Positions 36,080 to 45,985 are shown, counted from the stretch's first letter. The stretch is DNA of 64,000 bases from Dyella_B sp035503745 (GCF_035503745.1 NZ_DATJTC010000011.1:1-64000); one strand, 5' to 3'. Translations and numbers: made by a program. The notes: generated by a model from the letters alone, not told the origin.

Positions 36080-37286
36080 TCCAGTAACCGTGCAAGTCGC
36101 GCAGAAACCGCCGCATCTGAAGGCCGTCGGCATCGGCGGTACGGTGGTTGCCTTGCTCGCGGTCGTCCTTGGCCTGGCGCTCCGGTACCACGAGCATCAC
36201 GAACTGGTGCAATGGACCGATGCGCAATTGATCCCCAGCGTACGCCTGGCGCCTTCCCTGGATCCTGCCAAAGAACGCATGATCACGCTGCCGGGCCATC
36301 TGGAAGCCTGGTACAGCGCCCCGATTCATGCTCGCGTAGGCGGTTATCTCAAAGCTTGGTACAAAGATATCGGCGACAAGGTCAAGGCGGGCGATGTCCT
36401 TGCCGTGATCGATACGCCGGAATTGGATCAACAGCTCGAGCAGGCCAAAGCGGTACTGGCGAAGGCGCAAGCCGATGCGAACCTTGCCAACATCACGTCA
36501 CGGCGCTGGCAGCATTTGCTTTCTTCCGATTCGGTTTCCAAGCAGGAAGCCGATGAAAAAAGCGGCGAAGCCGAGGCCGCGCAGGCGACGGTCCTGGCGG
36601 CCAAGGCCGACGTCGATCGTTTGAATGCGTTGGAAGGATTCAAGAAGATCGTCGCTCCCTTCGACGGCACGGTGACGGCGCGCCGCACGGACGTGGGCGA
36701 TCTGATTACGGCCAATAACGAAAGCGGCCCGGAATTGTTCACGGTCGCCGACACCAGCCGCATGCGTCTATATGTGCCGGTGCCGGAGGTCAACGCCAAC
36801 AGCATCAAGCCTGGCATGAAGGTGACGCTGAACGTGCCCGAATTGCCCGGCCGCACGTTTCAGGCCACCTTGATCGGCACGTCCGAGGCCATCAGCCAGA
36901 ATTCCGGCAGTTTGCTGGCGCAGTTCGTGGCCGACAACGGCGACGGCGCACTGAAGCCTGGCGACTACGCCGACGTGTCGCTCAACATGCCGATCGATCC
37001 CAACATGGTCAGCGTACCGGCCAGCGCCCTGATCTTCCGTTCGAAGGGCGCGCAAGTGGCGGTACTTGGCCCGGATGGACGCGCGCACTTGCACGATGTG
37101 CATATTGCGGTGGATCTGGGTACGACCCTGCAGATCAACCAAGGGCTCAAGCCCACGGACCTGGTTATCGAGAATCCGCCCGATTCGTTGATGGACGGCG
37201 ACAAGGTTCGTGTTGAAGGCGATGTGGATCAGGGTGCAGCAAAGCAAGATGTCGCCGCGGAGAAGAGTCGTGAATCGGCGCGTTGA
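36069..37286 (+). CDS. RND periplasmic adaptor subunit
   Basis: A 405-residue HlyD/AcrA-like adaptor, starting at ATG 36069 inside the end of the first RND gene. A membrane anchor at about 17-38 is followed by the lipoyl half-motif HARVGGYLKAWYKDIGDKVKAGD, a coiled-coil hairpin (about 120-185), the second lipoyl half IVAPFDGTVTARRTDVGD, and beta-barrel and membrane-proximal domains. It links the permeases to the outer-membrane factor encoded next. Confidence 0.92.
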   Translation: MSHNPVTVQVAQKPPHLKAVGIGGTVVALLAVVLGLALRYHEHHELVQWTDAQLIPSVRLAPSLDPAKERMITLPGHLEAWYSAPIHARVGGYLKAWYKDIGDKVKAGDVLAVIDTPELDQQLEQAKAVLAKAQADANLANITSRRWQHLLSSDSVSKQEADEKSGEAEAAQATVLAAKADVDRLNALEGFKKIVAPFDGTVTARRTDVGDLITANNESGPELFTVADTSRMRLYVPVPEVNANSIKPGMKVTLNVPELPGRTFQATLIGTSEAISQNSGSLLAQFVADNGDGALKPGDYADVSLNMPIDPNMVSVPASALIFRSKGAQVAVLGPDGRAHLHDVHIAVDLGTTLQINQGLKPTDLVIENPPDSLMDGDKVRVEGDVDQGAAKQDVAAEKSRESAR

Positions 37287-38754
37287 TCTTCGGCTCGCCG
37301 CCGTCGTCGCCGCATGTTTGCTTGGCGGTTGCTCGCTGGCGCCGACGTATCGCACACCCAATCTGCCGCCGATGCCGAGCAGCTACAAAGAGGGCGATAC
37401 GGCATGGAAGGTAGCAACCCCCGCTGACGAATTTTCGCGCGGCGACTGGTGGGCCATTTACAACGACGGCGCGCTCAACCGGTTGGAATCCAGGCTCGAT
37501 GCCGACAATCCCAGTCTAGCTGCCGCGTTGGCCAGGTATGACACGGCGCGGGCTTTTGAGAGCCAGCTGCGCTCGGGCTTGTTTCCAAGTTTGAATTTTT
37601 CGGCCGATCCGCTGCGCGCGCGGCAGTCCGATAACCGTCCGTTGCGCGGCAGCAACGAGCCGAACGAATACAACAGCGATACGACCGGCGTCCAAGCCAA
37701 TTACGATCTGGATCTGTGGGGACGCATTCGCAACGAAGTCAGCCAGGGACACGCACTGGCGCAGGCGTCGAAGGCGGATCTCGCCTCGGCCAAACTGAGC
37801 CTGGAGGCGCGGCTGGCCGAAGATTATGTGCGCCTGCGCGGTTACGACATCCAGGTCGGCATTCTGCAGGACACGCTCAATGCCTATCAGCGTGCGCTTG
37901 AGCTGACCGAAAATCGCCACAGCGGCGGGGTTGCCTCGGGATTGGACGTATCGCGAGCCCAAACCCAGTTGCACGATGCACAAGCGCAGGTCATGGACGT
38001 GACCGCCCAGCGCGCTTTGACGGAGCACGCCATCGCGAGCCTGATCGGCGTGCCGGCGTCGAGCTTCTCGATCCCGCCCGTGCGCGAGCAGCTGACGGTG
38101 CCGGTAACACCGGTTGGCGTACCCTCGACATTGCTTGAGCGTCGCCCCGATATCGCGGCGGCTGAGCGTCGCGTTTACGCTGCGAATGCGGGGATCGGCA
38201 TCGCTCGCGCTGCCTTCTTTCCGGATTTGAGTCTGTCCGGTGCGTACGGCTTCCAGAACACAGGCTTCGGCAATTTGCTCTCGATAGGCAATCGTTTCTG
38301 GGCGCTGGGACCGCTGGCGACCTTGAATCTGTTTGATGCCGGACTGCGCCGCGCCCAGTTGCGCCAGGCGCACGCCGAATTCGCGGAAGCGTCGGCCGAC
38401 TATCGGCAGGTCGTGCTGGACGCATTCCGCGAAGTGGAGGATGACCTGGTGCTGTTGCAGGACCTGGGCGCCGAGGCGCAGCAGGAAGATCAGGCGTTTG
38501 CCGCGGCACAGCAGACACTCAAGATCGCCACCAATCGTTACCGCGAAGGCATCGTCAACTACCTTGAAGTGGTGGTGGCGCAAACAGCGGCGCTGTCGGC
38601 GCAGCAAGATGCCGAAACCATTCGCACAAGACGTTTGCAGGCCAGCGTGGATCTCGTGCGGGCGATGGGCGGCGGCTGGCGGCGCGACACCGCAGGTATC
38701 GATGCCGCGTCCACGGCCCAAGCCAGTGAGTCAAAACATAGCGGCATGCGCTGA
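37270..38754 (+). CDS. Outer-membrane efflux lipoprotein (NodT/OprM family)
   Basis: A 494-residue TolC-type protein. The GTG at 37270 is the likely start: GGAG at 37259-37262 lies seven bases upstream and the product begins directly with a signal peptide ending LLGGCSLAP (lipobox). The NodT-family repeats are clear: DWWAIYNDGALNRLE, YDLDLWGRIRNEV, RPDIAAAERRVYAANAGIG and the second-half YRQVVLDAFREVEDDL. It overlaps the adaptor gene by 17 bases. Confidence 0.92.
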   Translation: MNRRVDLRLAAVVAACLLGGCSLAPTYRTPNLPPMPSSYKEGDTAWKVATPADEFSRGDWWAIYNDGALNRLESRLDADNPSLAAALARYDTARAFESQLRSGLFPSLNFSADPLRARQSDNRPLRGSNEPNEYNSDTTGVQANYDLDLWGRIRNEVSQGHALAQASKADLASAKLSLEARLAEDYVRLRGYDIQVGILQDTLNAYQRALELTENRHSGGVASGLDVSRAQTQLHDAQAQVMDVTAQRALTEHAIASLIGVPASSFSIPPVREQLTVPVTPVGVPSTLLERRPDIAAAERRVYAANAGIGIARAAFFPDLSLSGAYGFQNTGFGNLLSIGNRFWALGPLATLNLFDAGLRRAQLRQAHAEFAEASADYRQVVLDAFREVEDDLVLLQDLGAEAQQEDQAFAAAQQTLKIATNRYREGIVNYLEVVVAQTAALSAQQDAETIRTRRLQASVDLVRAMGGGWRRDTAGIDAASTAQASESKHSGMR

Positions 38755-38839
38755 TGGGATAGTGCGTGACGTGACGATGTCGGCAAGCTCTCCCGTTGTA
38801 GTCCGGAGGGCTTGGGTTTCGCGCGCCCGATCGAAATGT

Positions 38840-38938
38840 GATTGCGCGATGCATCTGCTCAGGCCGATAAACGGCTTTATGAACGGATCGACATACGCTT
38901 GAAATAATCTGGCATCGCGCAGTGTGCGATTGCGCGAT
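38840..38938. repeat. Direct repeats GATTGCGCGAT before the second RND gene
   Basis: The 11-base word GATTGCGCGAT occurs at 38840-38850 and 38928-38938 in the 218-base spacer between the outer-membrane factor and the second RND gene. The second copy forms a dyad with ATCGCGC at 38914-38920. It could be an operator for an internal promoter; nothing more can be read from it. Confidence 0.4.
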
Positions 38939-38972
38939 ACTCGCGGCAACTGTGGTTGCTGGAACCCCAACT

Positions 38973-41900
38973 ATGTTGGTTCTAGTCCGCCTTGCGCTGG
39001 CACGTCCGTACACGTTCGTGGTCCTGGCGCTATTCATCCTTCTCGTCGGCCCGCTGTCGGCCGCGCGCACTCCGACTGACATTTTTCCGAACATCGGCAT
39101 CCCGGTGATCAGCGTCGTGTGGACTTACAACGGCCTGTCGCCGGCAGCGATGTCCGGTCGCGTGGTGTATTACTACGAGCGGCAATTGACATCCACGGTC
39201 AGCGATATCGAGCACATAGAATCGCAGTCGTTGCCCGGTGTCGGCGTGGTCAAGATTTTCTTCCAGCCAGGCGTGGACATTCGTACGGCCACAGCGCAGG
39301 TGACCTCGATTTCGCAGACCGTGCTCAAACAAATGCCGCCTGGCATTACGCCGCCGGACATCATTAATTACAACGCGTCCACCGTTCCCATCTTGCAGAT
39401 AGCGCTTTCCAGCACCCAGTTATCGGAACAAAAAATCCGCGATCTCGCGCAAAACTTTTTGCGGCCGATGCTGGTTTCGGTCCCGGGCGTGGCCATACCA
39501 ACGCCTTATGGAGGCAAGCAACGGCAAATCATGCTCGACCTCGATCCGCAGGCGCTGGCTGCCAAGGGGTTGTCGGCTCAGGACGTGGGGAATGCGCTTG
39601 CAACGCAGAACCAGATTGTGCCCGTCGGCACCATGAAGGTGGGCGATTACGAATACACGGTCGATTTGAATAACAGCCCGTTAGCGATCGAGGAACTCAA
39701 TCGTCTACCCATCAAGACGGTCGATAACGCCACCATCACCATAGGCGATGTCGCGCATGTGCGCGACGGCTCGCCGCCCCAGGAGAACGTGGTGCGTGTT
39801 GACGGACACCGGGCCGTGTTGATGCCCATGCTCAAAGGCGGCGATGTATCGACGCTGGCCATCGTGGCCGGCATCAAGAAATTGTTGCCTTTGGCGAAGG
39901 AAACCTTGCCGCGCAACTTGAAAATTACCTTGATGGGCGACCAGTCGATCTTCGTGCGCGGTGCCATCGCGTCCGTTGCCCGTGAGGGCATTATCGCCGC
40001 CTGCCTGACCTCGCTCATGATCCTGACTTTTCTGGGGAGCTGGCGCTCTACCGTCATCATCGCCATATCGATTCCGCTGGCGGTGTTGTCGGCGATCGCG
40101 CTTTTGGCGGCATTCAAGCAGACCTTGAATGTCATGACCCTGGGAGGGCTTGCGCTGGCGGTGGGTATCCTGGTGGACGATGCCACCGTCACCATCGAAA
40201 ACATCAATTGGCATCTGGAGCAAGGCAAGGACGTGCGGACGGCCATCATGGATGGCGCCCGGCAGATCGTGACGCCTGCCTTCGTGTCGCTGCTTTGCAT
40301 TTGCATTGTATTCGTGCCGATGTTCCAGCTGACCGGCATCGCCGGTTTCCTGTTCCGGCCCATGGCATTGGCCGTAATCTTTGCGATGGTGTCGTCGTTC
40401 TTCCTGTCGCGCACCCTGGTGCCGACGATGGCGATGTATTTGCTGAAACCCCACGCGCCCGAGAGCGGTGTGGGCGACCACCCGGAGGATGCCTATCTCA
40501 ATCATCACGAAGGCGAGCCGCATCCGCTTCTTGCCCGCGGTGCCCTTCGCAGCCTGCTGGTATCGCTTCAGCAACGTTTCGAGCACCGCTTTACTCAGGT
40601 GCGCGACAGCTACCATGGCACCTTGACCTTGGCCCTGGCGTCGCGAAAGCGCTTCGTGTGCGGATTCCTGGCATTCGTCCTGGCATCGTTTTTACTGGTG
40701 CCGTTTTTGGGGAGAAATTTTTTCCCATCGACCGACGAGGATGCCATCGCCATTCACGTGCGCGCACCCATCGGTACGCGCATCGAAGATACCGCCGCCG
40801 AGTTCGACCATGTAGAAAACGCCATCCGCAGAATCATTCCGCCTGACCAGATCGGCAACATTATCGACAACATCGGCCTGCCGTTGAGCGGCATCAACAT
40901 GGTCTACAGCAACACCGGCACCATCGGTCCCCAGGACGGCGACATCCAGGTGCTGCTGCGGCCGGGCCACGACCCCAGCGCCGGTTACGTCAAGGCGTTG
41001 CGTGCGGTGCTGCCGCGCGAATTTCCCGGTACGACGTTTGCGTTCCTGCCGGCGGACATGGTCAGCCAGATTCTCAATTTCGGCGCACCAGCTCCGCTGG
41101 ACGTGAAGGTTTCGGGGGCAAACAACAAGGCGAACCAGGCCTACGCCATTCGTCTTTTGCGCGCGATGCGTGCGATACCCGGCATTGTGGACGTGAGGTT
41201 GCAGCAATCGACCGGCACGCCGCAATTGAACGTGGATGTCGATCGTGTGCGGGCCGACGAGCTTGGCATCACCGAACATGACGTCACCAATAGCATGGTC
41301 GCATCGCTGGCCGGCAGTTTGCAGGTGGCTCCCACATTTTGGCTCAACCATGCCAACGGAGTTTCCTATGCCGTCGTAGCGCAGACTCCACAATACCGCA
41401 TGGACACCTTGGCAGATTTGCAAAGCCTGCCCATCACATCGTCCGCGACGGGTGCAAGACAAGTGCTCGGCGCGCTTGCGAAGATCACGCGCAGTTCCAC
41501 GCCTGCGGTGGTTTCGCATTACAACATCGCGCCTTCTTTCGATATCTATGCCTCCGTGCAAGGGCGCGATCTGGGCGGCGTGTCGGACGATATTCAGCGG
41601 GTTCTGAACGCGGCGGCGAAGGATCGCCCAAGGGGATCGATGGTCCGCCTGCTGGGCCAGGTGACGGCCATGAACACGGCGTTTTCAGGGCTGCTGTTCG
41701 GATTGCTGGGTGCGATCGTGCTGATCTATATGCTGATCGTGGTGAACTTCCAGTCGTGGCTGGATCCGTTCGTCATCATCACGGCCTTGCCCGCGGCGCT
41801 GGCTGGCATCGTGTGGATGTTGTTCGTTACCCATACGACTTTGTCGGTGCCCGCGTTGACCGGGGCGATCATGTGCATGGGCGTGGCGACGGCCAACTCG

Positions 41901-42209
41901 ATCCTGGTGGTGAGTTTTGCGCGCGAGCGGCTGGCCGAGCACGGCGATGCGCTGAAGGCGGCGCTGGAGGCGGGGTTTACGCGCTTTCGCCCGGTATGCA
42001 TGACGGCGCTGGCGATGATCATCGGCATGTTGCCGATGGCCGTTACGAACGAACAGAATTCTCCGCTCGGCCGTGCCGTCATCGGTGGCTTGCTGTTTGC
42101 AACCTGCGCCACGCTGCTGTTCGTGCCGGTGGTCTTCAGTATGGTTCATGGCCGCGAGCAGCATGCCGTGGGCCTGGACTCGCCCGCCGGGCTTCACGGT
42201 GCGGCGTGA
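38973..42209 (+). CDS. RND efflux permease, copy 2 (paralogue of 32843-36079)
   Basis: It is exactly as long as copy 1 (1078 residues) and closely similar throughout; the first 60 residues differ at only five positions. The same helix-4 VGILVDDATVTIENI pair and helix-10 MGVATANSILVV (alanine at the relay-lysine position) are present. Differences concentrate in the central linker (EPPPGDHPEDSF against ESGVGDHPEDAY) and the periplasmic porter loops. The ATG at 38973 (MLVLVRLALARPYTF) matches the copy 1 start; an earlier ATG at 38922 would add 17 unmatched residues. It has no adaptor of its own and probably shares the upstream one. Confidence 0.92.
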   Translation: MLVLVRLALARPYTFVVLALFILLVGPLSAARTPTDIFPNIGIPVISVVWTYNGLSPAAMSGRVVYYYERQLTSTVSDIEHIESQSLPGVGVVKIFFQPGVDIRTATAQVTSISQTVLKQMPPGITPPDIINYNASTVPILQIALSSTQLSEQKIRDLAQNFLRPMLVSVPGVAIPTPYGGKQRQIMLDLDPQALAAKGLSAQDVGNALATQNQIVPVGTMKVGDYEYTVDLNNSPLAIEELNRLPIKTVDNATITIGDVAHVRDGSPPQENVVRVDGHRAVLMPMLKGGDVSTLAIVAGIKKLLPLAKETLPRNLKITLMGDQSIFVRGAIASVAREGIIAACLTSLMILTFLGSWRSTVIIAISIPLAVLSAIALLAAFKQTLNVMTLGGLALAVGILVDDATVTIENINWHLEQGKDVRTAIMDGARQIVTPAFVSLLCICIVFVPMFQLTGIAGFLFRPMALAVIFAMVSSFFLSRTLVPTMAMYLLKPHAPESGVGDHPEDAYLNHHEGEPHPLLARGALRSLLVSLQQRFEHRFTQVRDSYHGTLTLALASRKRFVCGFLAFVLASFLLVPFLGRNFFPSTDEDAIAIHVRAPIGTRIEDTAAEFDHVENAIRRIIPPDQIGNIIDNIGLPLSGINMVYSNTGTIGPQDGDIQVLLRPGHDPSAGYVKALRAVLPREFPGTTFAFLPADMVSQILNFGAPAPLDVKVSGANNKANQAYAIRLLRAMRAIPGIVDVRLQQSTGTPQLNVDVDRVRADELGITEHDVTNSMVASLAGSLQVAPTFWLNHANGVSYAVVAQTPQYRMDTLADLQSLPITSSATGARQVLGALAKITRSSTPAVVSHYNIAPSFDIYASVQGRDLGGVSDDIQRVLNAAAKDRPRGSMVRLLGQVTAMNTAFSGLLFGLLGAIVLIYMLIVVNFQSWLDPFVIITALPAALAGIVWMLFVTHTTLSVPALTGAIMCMGVATANSILVVSFARERLAEHGDALKAALEAGFTRFRPVCMTALAMIIGMLPMAVTNEQNSPLGRAVIGGLLFATCATLLFVPVVFSMVHGREQHAVGLDSPAGLHGAA

Positions 42210-42217
42210 GCCGTAGT

Positions 42218-44434
42218 TCAGTAGAGATCGATAGGATCGACGTCCAGCGACCAGCGCACCTTGCGTGCGCTGGGCAGCTGCGCCAGCTGCAGCGACCATG
42301 GCCGCACCGCTGCATGCAACTGGCGGCGCGTGCCGGCTTCGATCAATAGCTGGCCGCGCTGCTGCCCTGCACGCAAGGGCATCGGGGCAGGCATCGGCCC
42401 GGCGATTTGCAGCGTATCGACATCCGGTAGTGCGTGCAGCGCTTCGGAGAGAAACGCATCCACCGCGGCGCGCTGATGTGCTTGGGCGCGTAGCAGCACC
42501 TGGTGGCCGTAAGGCGGCAGGCACGCTTGCTTGCGTTCGGTCAGAAGTTCTTTCGCGGCCGCGGCGTAGCCGCGCGCAAGCAGGCTGTGCAGCAGCGGAT
42601 GATCGGGATGATGCGTCTGCAGCAGTACGCGTCCGGGCTTGCGCGCGCGCCCCGCGCGTCCGGCCACCTGCACGACCAATTGCGCGAGCCGTTCGCTGGC
42701 GCGGAAATCCACGCTCAACAAACCTTCGTCCACGCCCACGATGGCGACCAGGGTGAGATTGGGTAGATCGTGTCCCTTGGCCAGCATCTGCGTGCCGACC
42801 AGGATTGCCGGCGCATCCGCCTGCAGGTTGCCGAGCAATTGCTCGAAGGCATCGCGGCGGCGGGTGGTCTCGCGATCGATGCGCAACACCCTCGTGCCGG
42901 CAAAGCGCTCGGTAAGCGCTTCCTCCAGACGTTCGGTGCCCTGTCCCTGCGGCTTCAAGTCGGGGCTGCCGCAGGCCGGACAGGCCGCGGGTACCGCCGC
43001 TTGATGGTCGCAGTGATGGCACACCAGTTTGCGCCATGCCGCATGCAGTGTGAGCGGATGTTCGCAGCGTGGGCATTCGGCATGCCAGCCGCAGGCGTGG
43101 CAGAGCAGCACCGGCGCGTAGCCGCGGCGGTTGCGGAATACCAGCACTTGTTCGCCACGTGCCACCGTTTCGCCGACCGCGTGCAACAGTGCCGGCGACA
43201 AGCCGTGCTCCAGGTGCTGGGCGCGCATGTCCACGATCTGCACCTGCGGCGGACGCACGGCGCCGGGCCGCGAGCGCAGATGCAACGCCTGGTAGCGTCC
43301 CGCTTCCACATTGGCCAGGGTCTCCAGCGAGGGCGTGGCCGAGCCCAGCAGCACCGGCACGTTCAAGGCGCGGCCGCGCAGCAACGCGATGTCGCGCGCG
43401 TGGTAGCGGAAGCCTTCCTGTTGCTTGTAGGCGCTGTCGTGCTCTTCGTCGACGATGATCAAGCCGGCATGCGGCAGCGGCGTAAACACCGCCGAGCGCG
43501 TGCCCAGCATTACTTTGGCGCTGCCTTCGCGCATGCGCAGCCAGGCGCGGGCGCGCTCGCCTTCGGCGAGATTGGAATGCAGCACTTCCACCGGCACGCC
43601 GAGCCGCTCGCGCAGGCGGCGCACGGTCTGCGGCGCCAGGCCGATTTCCGGCACCAGCAGCAGCACCTGCCGATCTTGCGCCAGCGCACGTTCGATCAGC
43701 GCAAGATAAACCTCGGTCTTGCCGCTGCCAGTGACGCCGTCGAGCAGGAATGGCTGAAAGCGGCCGAACGCTTCGGCCACGGCTTGCACGGCGGCGGTTT
43801 GTTCGGGGTGCAGGACGGGCGCATCGACGGTGGGGCCAGGCGGCGAGGGTGACTGTTCGCCGCGCTCGATCAGCGCGGCCTCGGTCAGCCGGCGTGCGGC
43901 GGCGCGCCAGTCGGGCAGGGATGTATCCAGTTCGGCGGCCGACATGGGGCCGGCGGACAAAGCCTGCAGCAAGGCGAGGCTTTTGCCGCGCCGGCTGCCG
44001 GCATCGAGCGCGCTTTGGCCGGCGATGGTCAACCACCAGATCGGCTCGTGGGTTTCCGGCAGCGGTTTGTCCTGGCGCAGCAGCAGCGGCAGCGCGTTGG
44101 CGTAGGCATCGCCGGGGGCGCCGAGCCAGTAGTCGGCGGCCCAGGCCAGTGTGCCCATCAATGGGGCATCGAGCAGCGGCGTGTCGTCCAGCACGCGCAG
44201 CACGCGCTTGAGCCGTGTGTTGTTGACGTTGGCCGGCACGTCGGTCTGCACCACCACGCCGACCGCCTTGCCGCGGCCGAACGGCACCAGCACCCGGCTG
44301 CCGGCCTGGGCCTGGCCCGCGGCGGGCGGCAGGTAGTCGAACAGGGTGGGGAGCGGGACCGGCAGCGCGACGCGAAGCACCGATGGCGTGGCAAGAAGGG
44401 GGGCCGGCATGGCTGCGAGTGTATCCGGGCTCAC
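42218..44434 (-). CDS. priA: Primosomal protein N' (replication restart helicase PriA)
   Basis: A 738-residue PriA. It has an N-terminal 3'-DNA-binding domain (VALPVPLPTLFDYLPP), Walker A GVTGSGKTEVY near residue 245, DEEHD motif II near 355, a zinc-binding insert with four CxxC pairs (CHACGWHAECPRCEHPL, CHHC, CPACG) and VAGRAGRARKPG motif VI. It restarts stalled forks. It converges with the second RND gene with only 8 bases between stops, and its upstream spacer holds a DnaA-box palindrome. Confidence 0.96.
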   Translation of the reverse strand: MSPDTLAAMPAPLLATPSVLRVALPVPLPTLFDYLPPAAGQAQAGSRVLVPFGRGKAVGVVVQTDVPANVNNTRLKRVLRVLDDTPLLDAPLMGTLAWAADYWLGAPGDAYANALPLLLRQDKPLPETHEPIWWLTIAGQSALDAGSRRGKSLALLQALSAGPMSAAELDTSLPDWRAAARRLTEAALIERGEQSPSPPGPTVDAPVLHPEQTAAVQAVAEAFGRFQPFLLDGVTGSGKTEVYLALIERALAQDRQVLLLVPEIGLAPQTVRRLRERLGVPVEVLHSNLAEGERARAWLRMREGSAKVMLGTRSAVFTPLPHAGLIIVDEEHDSAYKQQEGFRYHARDIALLRGRALNVPVLLGSATPSLETLANVEAGRYQALHLRSRPGAVRPPQVQIVDMRAQHLEHGLSPALLHAVGETVARGEQVLVFRNRRGYAPVLLCHACGWHAECPRCEHPLTLHAAWRKLVCHHCDHQAAVPAACPACGSPDLKPQGQGTERLEEALTERFAGTRVLRIDRETTRRRDAFEQLLGNLQADAPAILVGTQMLAKGHDLPNLTLVAIVGVDEGLLSVDFRASERLAQLVVQVAGRAGRARKPGRVLLQTHHPDHPLLHSLLARGYAAAAKELLTERKQACLPPYGHQVLLRAQAHQRAAVDAFLSEALHALPDVDTLQIAGPMPAPMPLRAGQQRGQLLIEAGTRRQLHAAVRPWSLQLAQLPSARKVRWSLDVDPIDLY

Positions 44435-44788
44435 TGCGACCCAAGCCCGGACGTACGAAAGATGTTGCGCTGGACGCTTGCCGGCGATTGCTGCTCTGTC
44501 ATCGAGGAACCATGGCTAAGTGGCTCATCGCAACGTGGTTTTTCCCTTATCCACAAGAGTTGTGGATAAGTCTGTGGATGCGCCGGGGAGAGCATGCTTT
44601 ATTGCCCATTAATACGCCGCTATCGACACGCTGCTCAAGTTTTGACCAGTTAAAATTAATTATGTTTATCAATGTGTTGCGTAATTGCTTCGATTCTGTT
44701 GCAGCCGTCCCCGCACACTTGACGCCCGCGTATGTCAATCCCTTGACGCTGTGCAAAACCGAGCTTTCAGCTCCGGAAAAGTGACAAT
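44435..44788. other. AT-rich spacer upstream of priA with DnaA-box palindrome
   Basis: This 354-base spacer has no convincing gene. It contains two perfect DnaA boxes as an inverted repeat, TTATCCACAA (44547-44556), three bases, TTGTGGATAA (44560-44569), and a degenerate third (TGTGGATG, 44573-44580). A stretch unusually rich in A and T follows at about 44640-44700. A weak hairpin with TTTT (44755-44773, minus strand) may terminate the DUF3667 gene. The priA promoter must lie here too. Confidence 0.6.
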
Positions 44789-45985
44789 CTAATGCGCCAG
44801 GCCGAGGATCGCGGCGGCACCCAGGGCAAATCCGAACAGCCAGGTGTACAGCCAGCCCACGAAGCCAAATTTTACGATCGTCAGCACCCAGCCCTGCCGG
44901 TAGACGCGCTTCTGCATGATCAGCAGGTAGGCCGGAATCCATAGAAACAGCACCGCCTGCACCAGTCCCAGCAACACCCCCACCCAGGAAGCGTGGGGCT
45001 TGAGCCAGGTCGAGGCCATGCCGGCCAGGGTGACCAGCAGCAGGGTGGCGAAGATGAAGGCGTGGCTGTGCAGGGCCACGATCAGATGCTCCATATAAAG
45101 GCGGCGCTTGAATACGTACATCAGCGTCAGCAGCAGGGCGAAAGCCGGGATCAGCACCAGCATGGTCTCGGGCAGCGCGCTGAACACGTTGGTGATCAGG
45201 TGGTCGCGCGCTTCCTGGCGCTGAGTGGCGTCGCCGTGGAATAGCGCGCGCACGTTGTCGGCCATGTGCTGCGACGATGCGGTGAGCCGGCGATTGGCAA
45301 AGTCCGGCAGCCAGCTGATATGGATCGGCTTGATCGGTTTTTCGTGCTCGTCCTCATCGGAGGACGGCTTTTGCGCGGCACCGGCAGCGCTGCTGGCGGC
45401 GGCCGGTGCGGTCGCGGCGGCGGCCGGGTTGAGTGTGGCCAGGCGGCGTTTGGCTTCGTCGCGGTAGGTCTGCTCCATGCGGTCAACCTGCGCCACGATC
45501 GCAGGATTGCCGTTGGGGCCGGAGTTCTCGGCCCGGGTCGCGTCTAGCGCGGCCAGATCCCGGCTGAGATCCTTCTGCACTTTGCCGGCGGTCTCGTCGT
45601 TGGAGAAATCGCTACCGTTGCCGGCCAGCACCAGTTGCTGGTGGCGATGGTCGATCCGGTAGGTAAGCTGGTCGGCCGCCAGGTGCATGACGAAGAAGGA
45701 CAGCAGGCAGGTGACGAACATCAGCCGGAACGGCGCGATGTAGCGCACCCGCCGTCCGCTGAAATATTCCAGCGTGAGGAAGCCGGGCTTGAGCATCAGC
45801 GGCGGGAGCGTGTGGAAGATGCGCCCGTCGATGTGCAGGACCGTTTCCAGGAACTCCTCCAACATCCCGTGCACCGGCTTGAGCACGCTGTGGATCGACT
45901 GCCCGCAATGGTGGCAGTACTCGCCCCGCATCGGCGTGGTGCAGTTGGCGCAATGCACGCCTTCGAATGACGTCAGTTCCTTCAT
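44789..45985 (-). CDS. DUF3667-family membrane protein with zinc ribbon
   Basis: A 398-residue protein (ATG at 45985). An N-terminal zinc ribbon CANCTTPMRGEYCHHCG is followed by the DUF3667 block (LEEFLETVLHIDGRIFHTLPPLMLKPG and YFSGRRVRYIAPFRLMFV), a first membrane helix, an Ala/Glu-rich soluble insert (about 120-220) and four C-terminal membrane helices. The function of the family is unknown. Confidence 0.85.
   Translation of the reverse strand: MKELTSFEGVHCANCTTPMRGEYCHHCGQSIHSVLKPVHGMLEEFLETVLHIDGRIFHTLPPLMLKPGFLTLEYFSGRRVRYIAPFRLMFVTCLLSFFVMHLAADQLTYRIDHRHQQLVLAGNGSDFSNDETAGKVQKDLSRDLAALDATRAENSGPNGNPAIVAQVDRMEQTYRDEAKRRLATLNPAAAATAPAAASSAAGAAQKPSSDEDEHEKPIKPIHISWLPDFANRRLTASSQHMADNVRALFHGDATQRQEARDHLITNVFSALPETMLVLIPAFALLLTLMYVFKRRLYMEHLIVALHSHAFIFATLLLVTLAGMASTWLKPHASWVGVLLGLVQAVLFLWIPAYLLIMQKRVYRQGWVLTIVKFGFVGWLYTWLFGFALGAAAILGLAH

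Noticed and set aside
32843..42209. The duplicated RND gene as an assembly artefact.
   Set aside because: The two copies differ at many silent and replacement sites and have different flanks, so they are true paralogues.
41685..44444. A 919-codon minus-strand frame overlapping priA.
   Set aside because: It is out of frame with PriA and Arg/Ala-rich; PriA has every helicase and zinc motif in its own frame.
44547..44788. A chromosomal replication origin.
   Set aside because: Only two perfect and one partial DnaA box are present and none of the usual neighbours (dnaA, dnaN, gyrB, rpmH) is seen; reported instead as a DnaA-box site.
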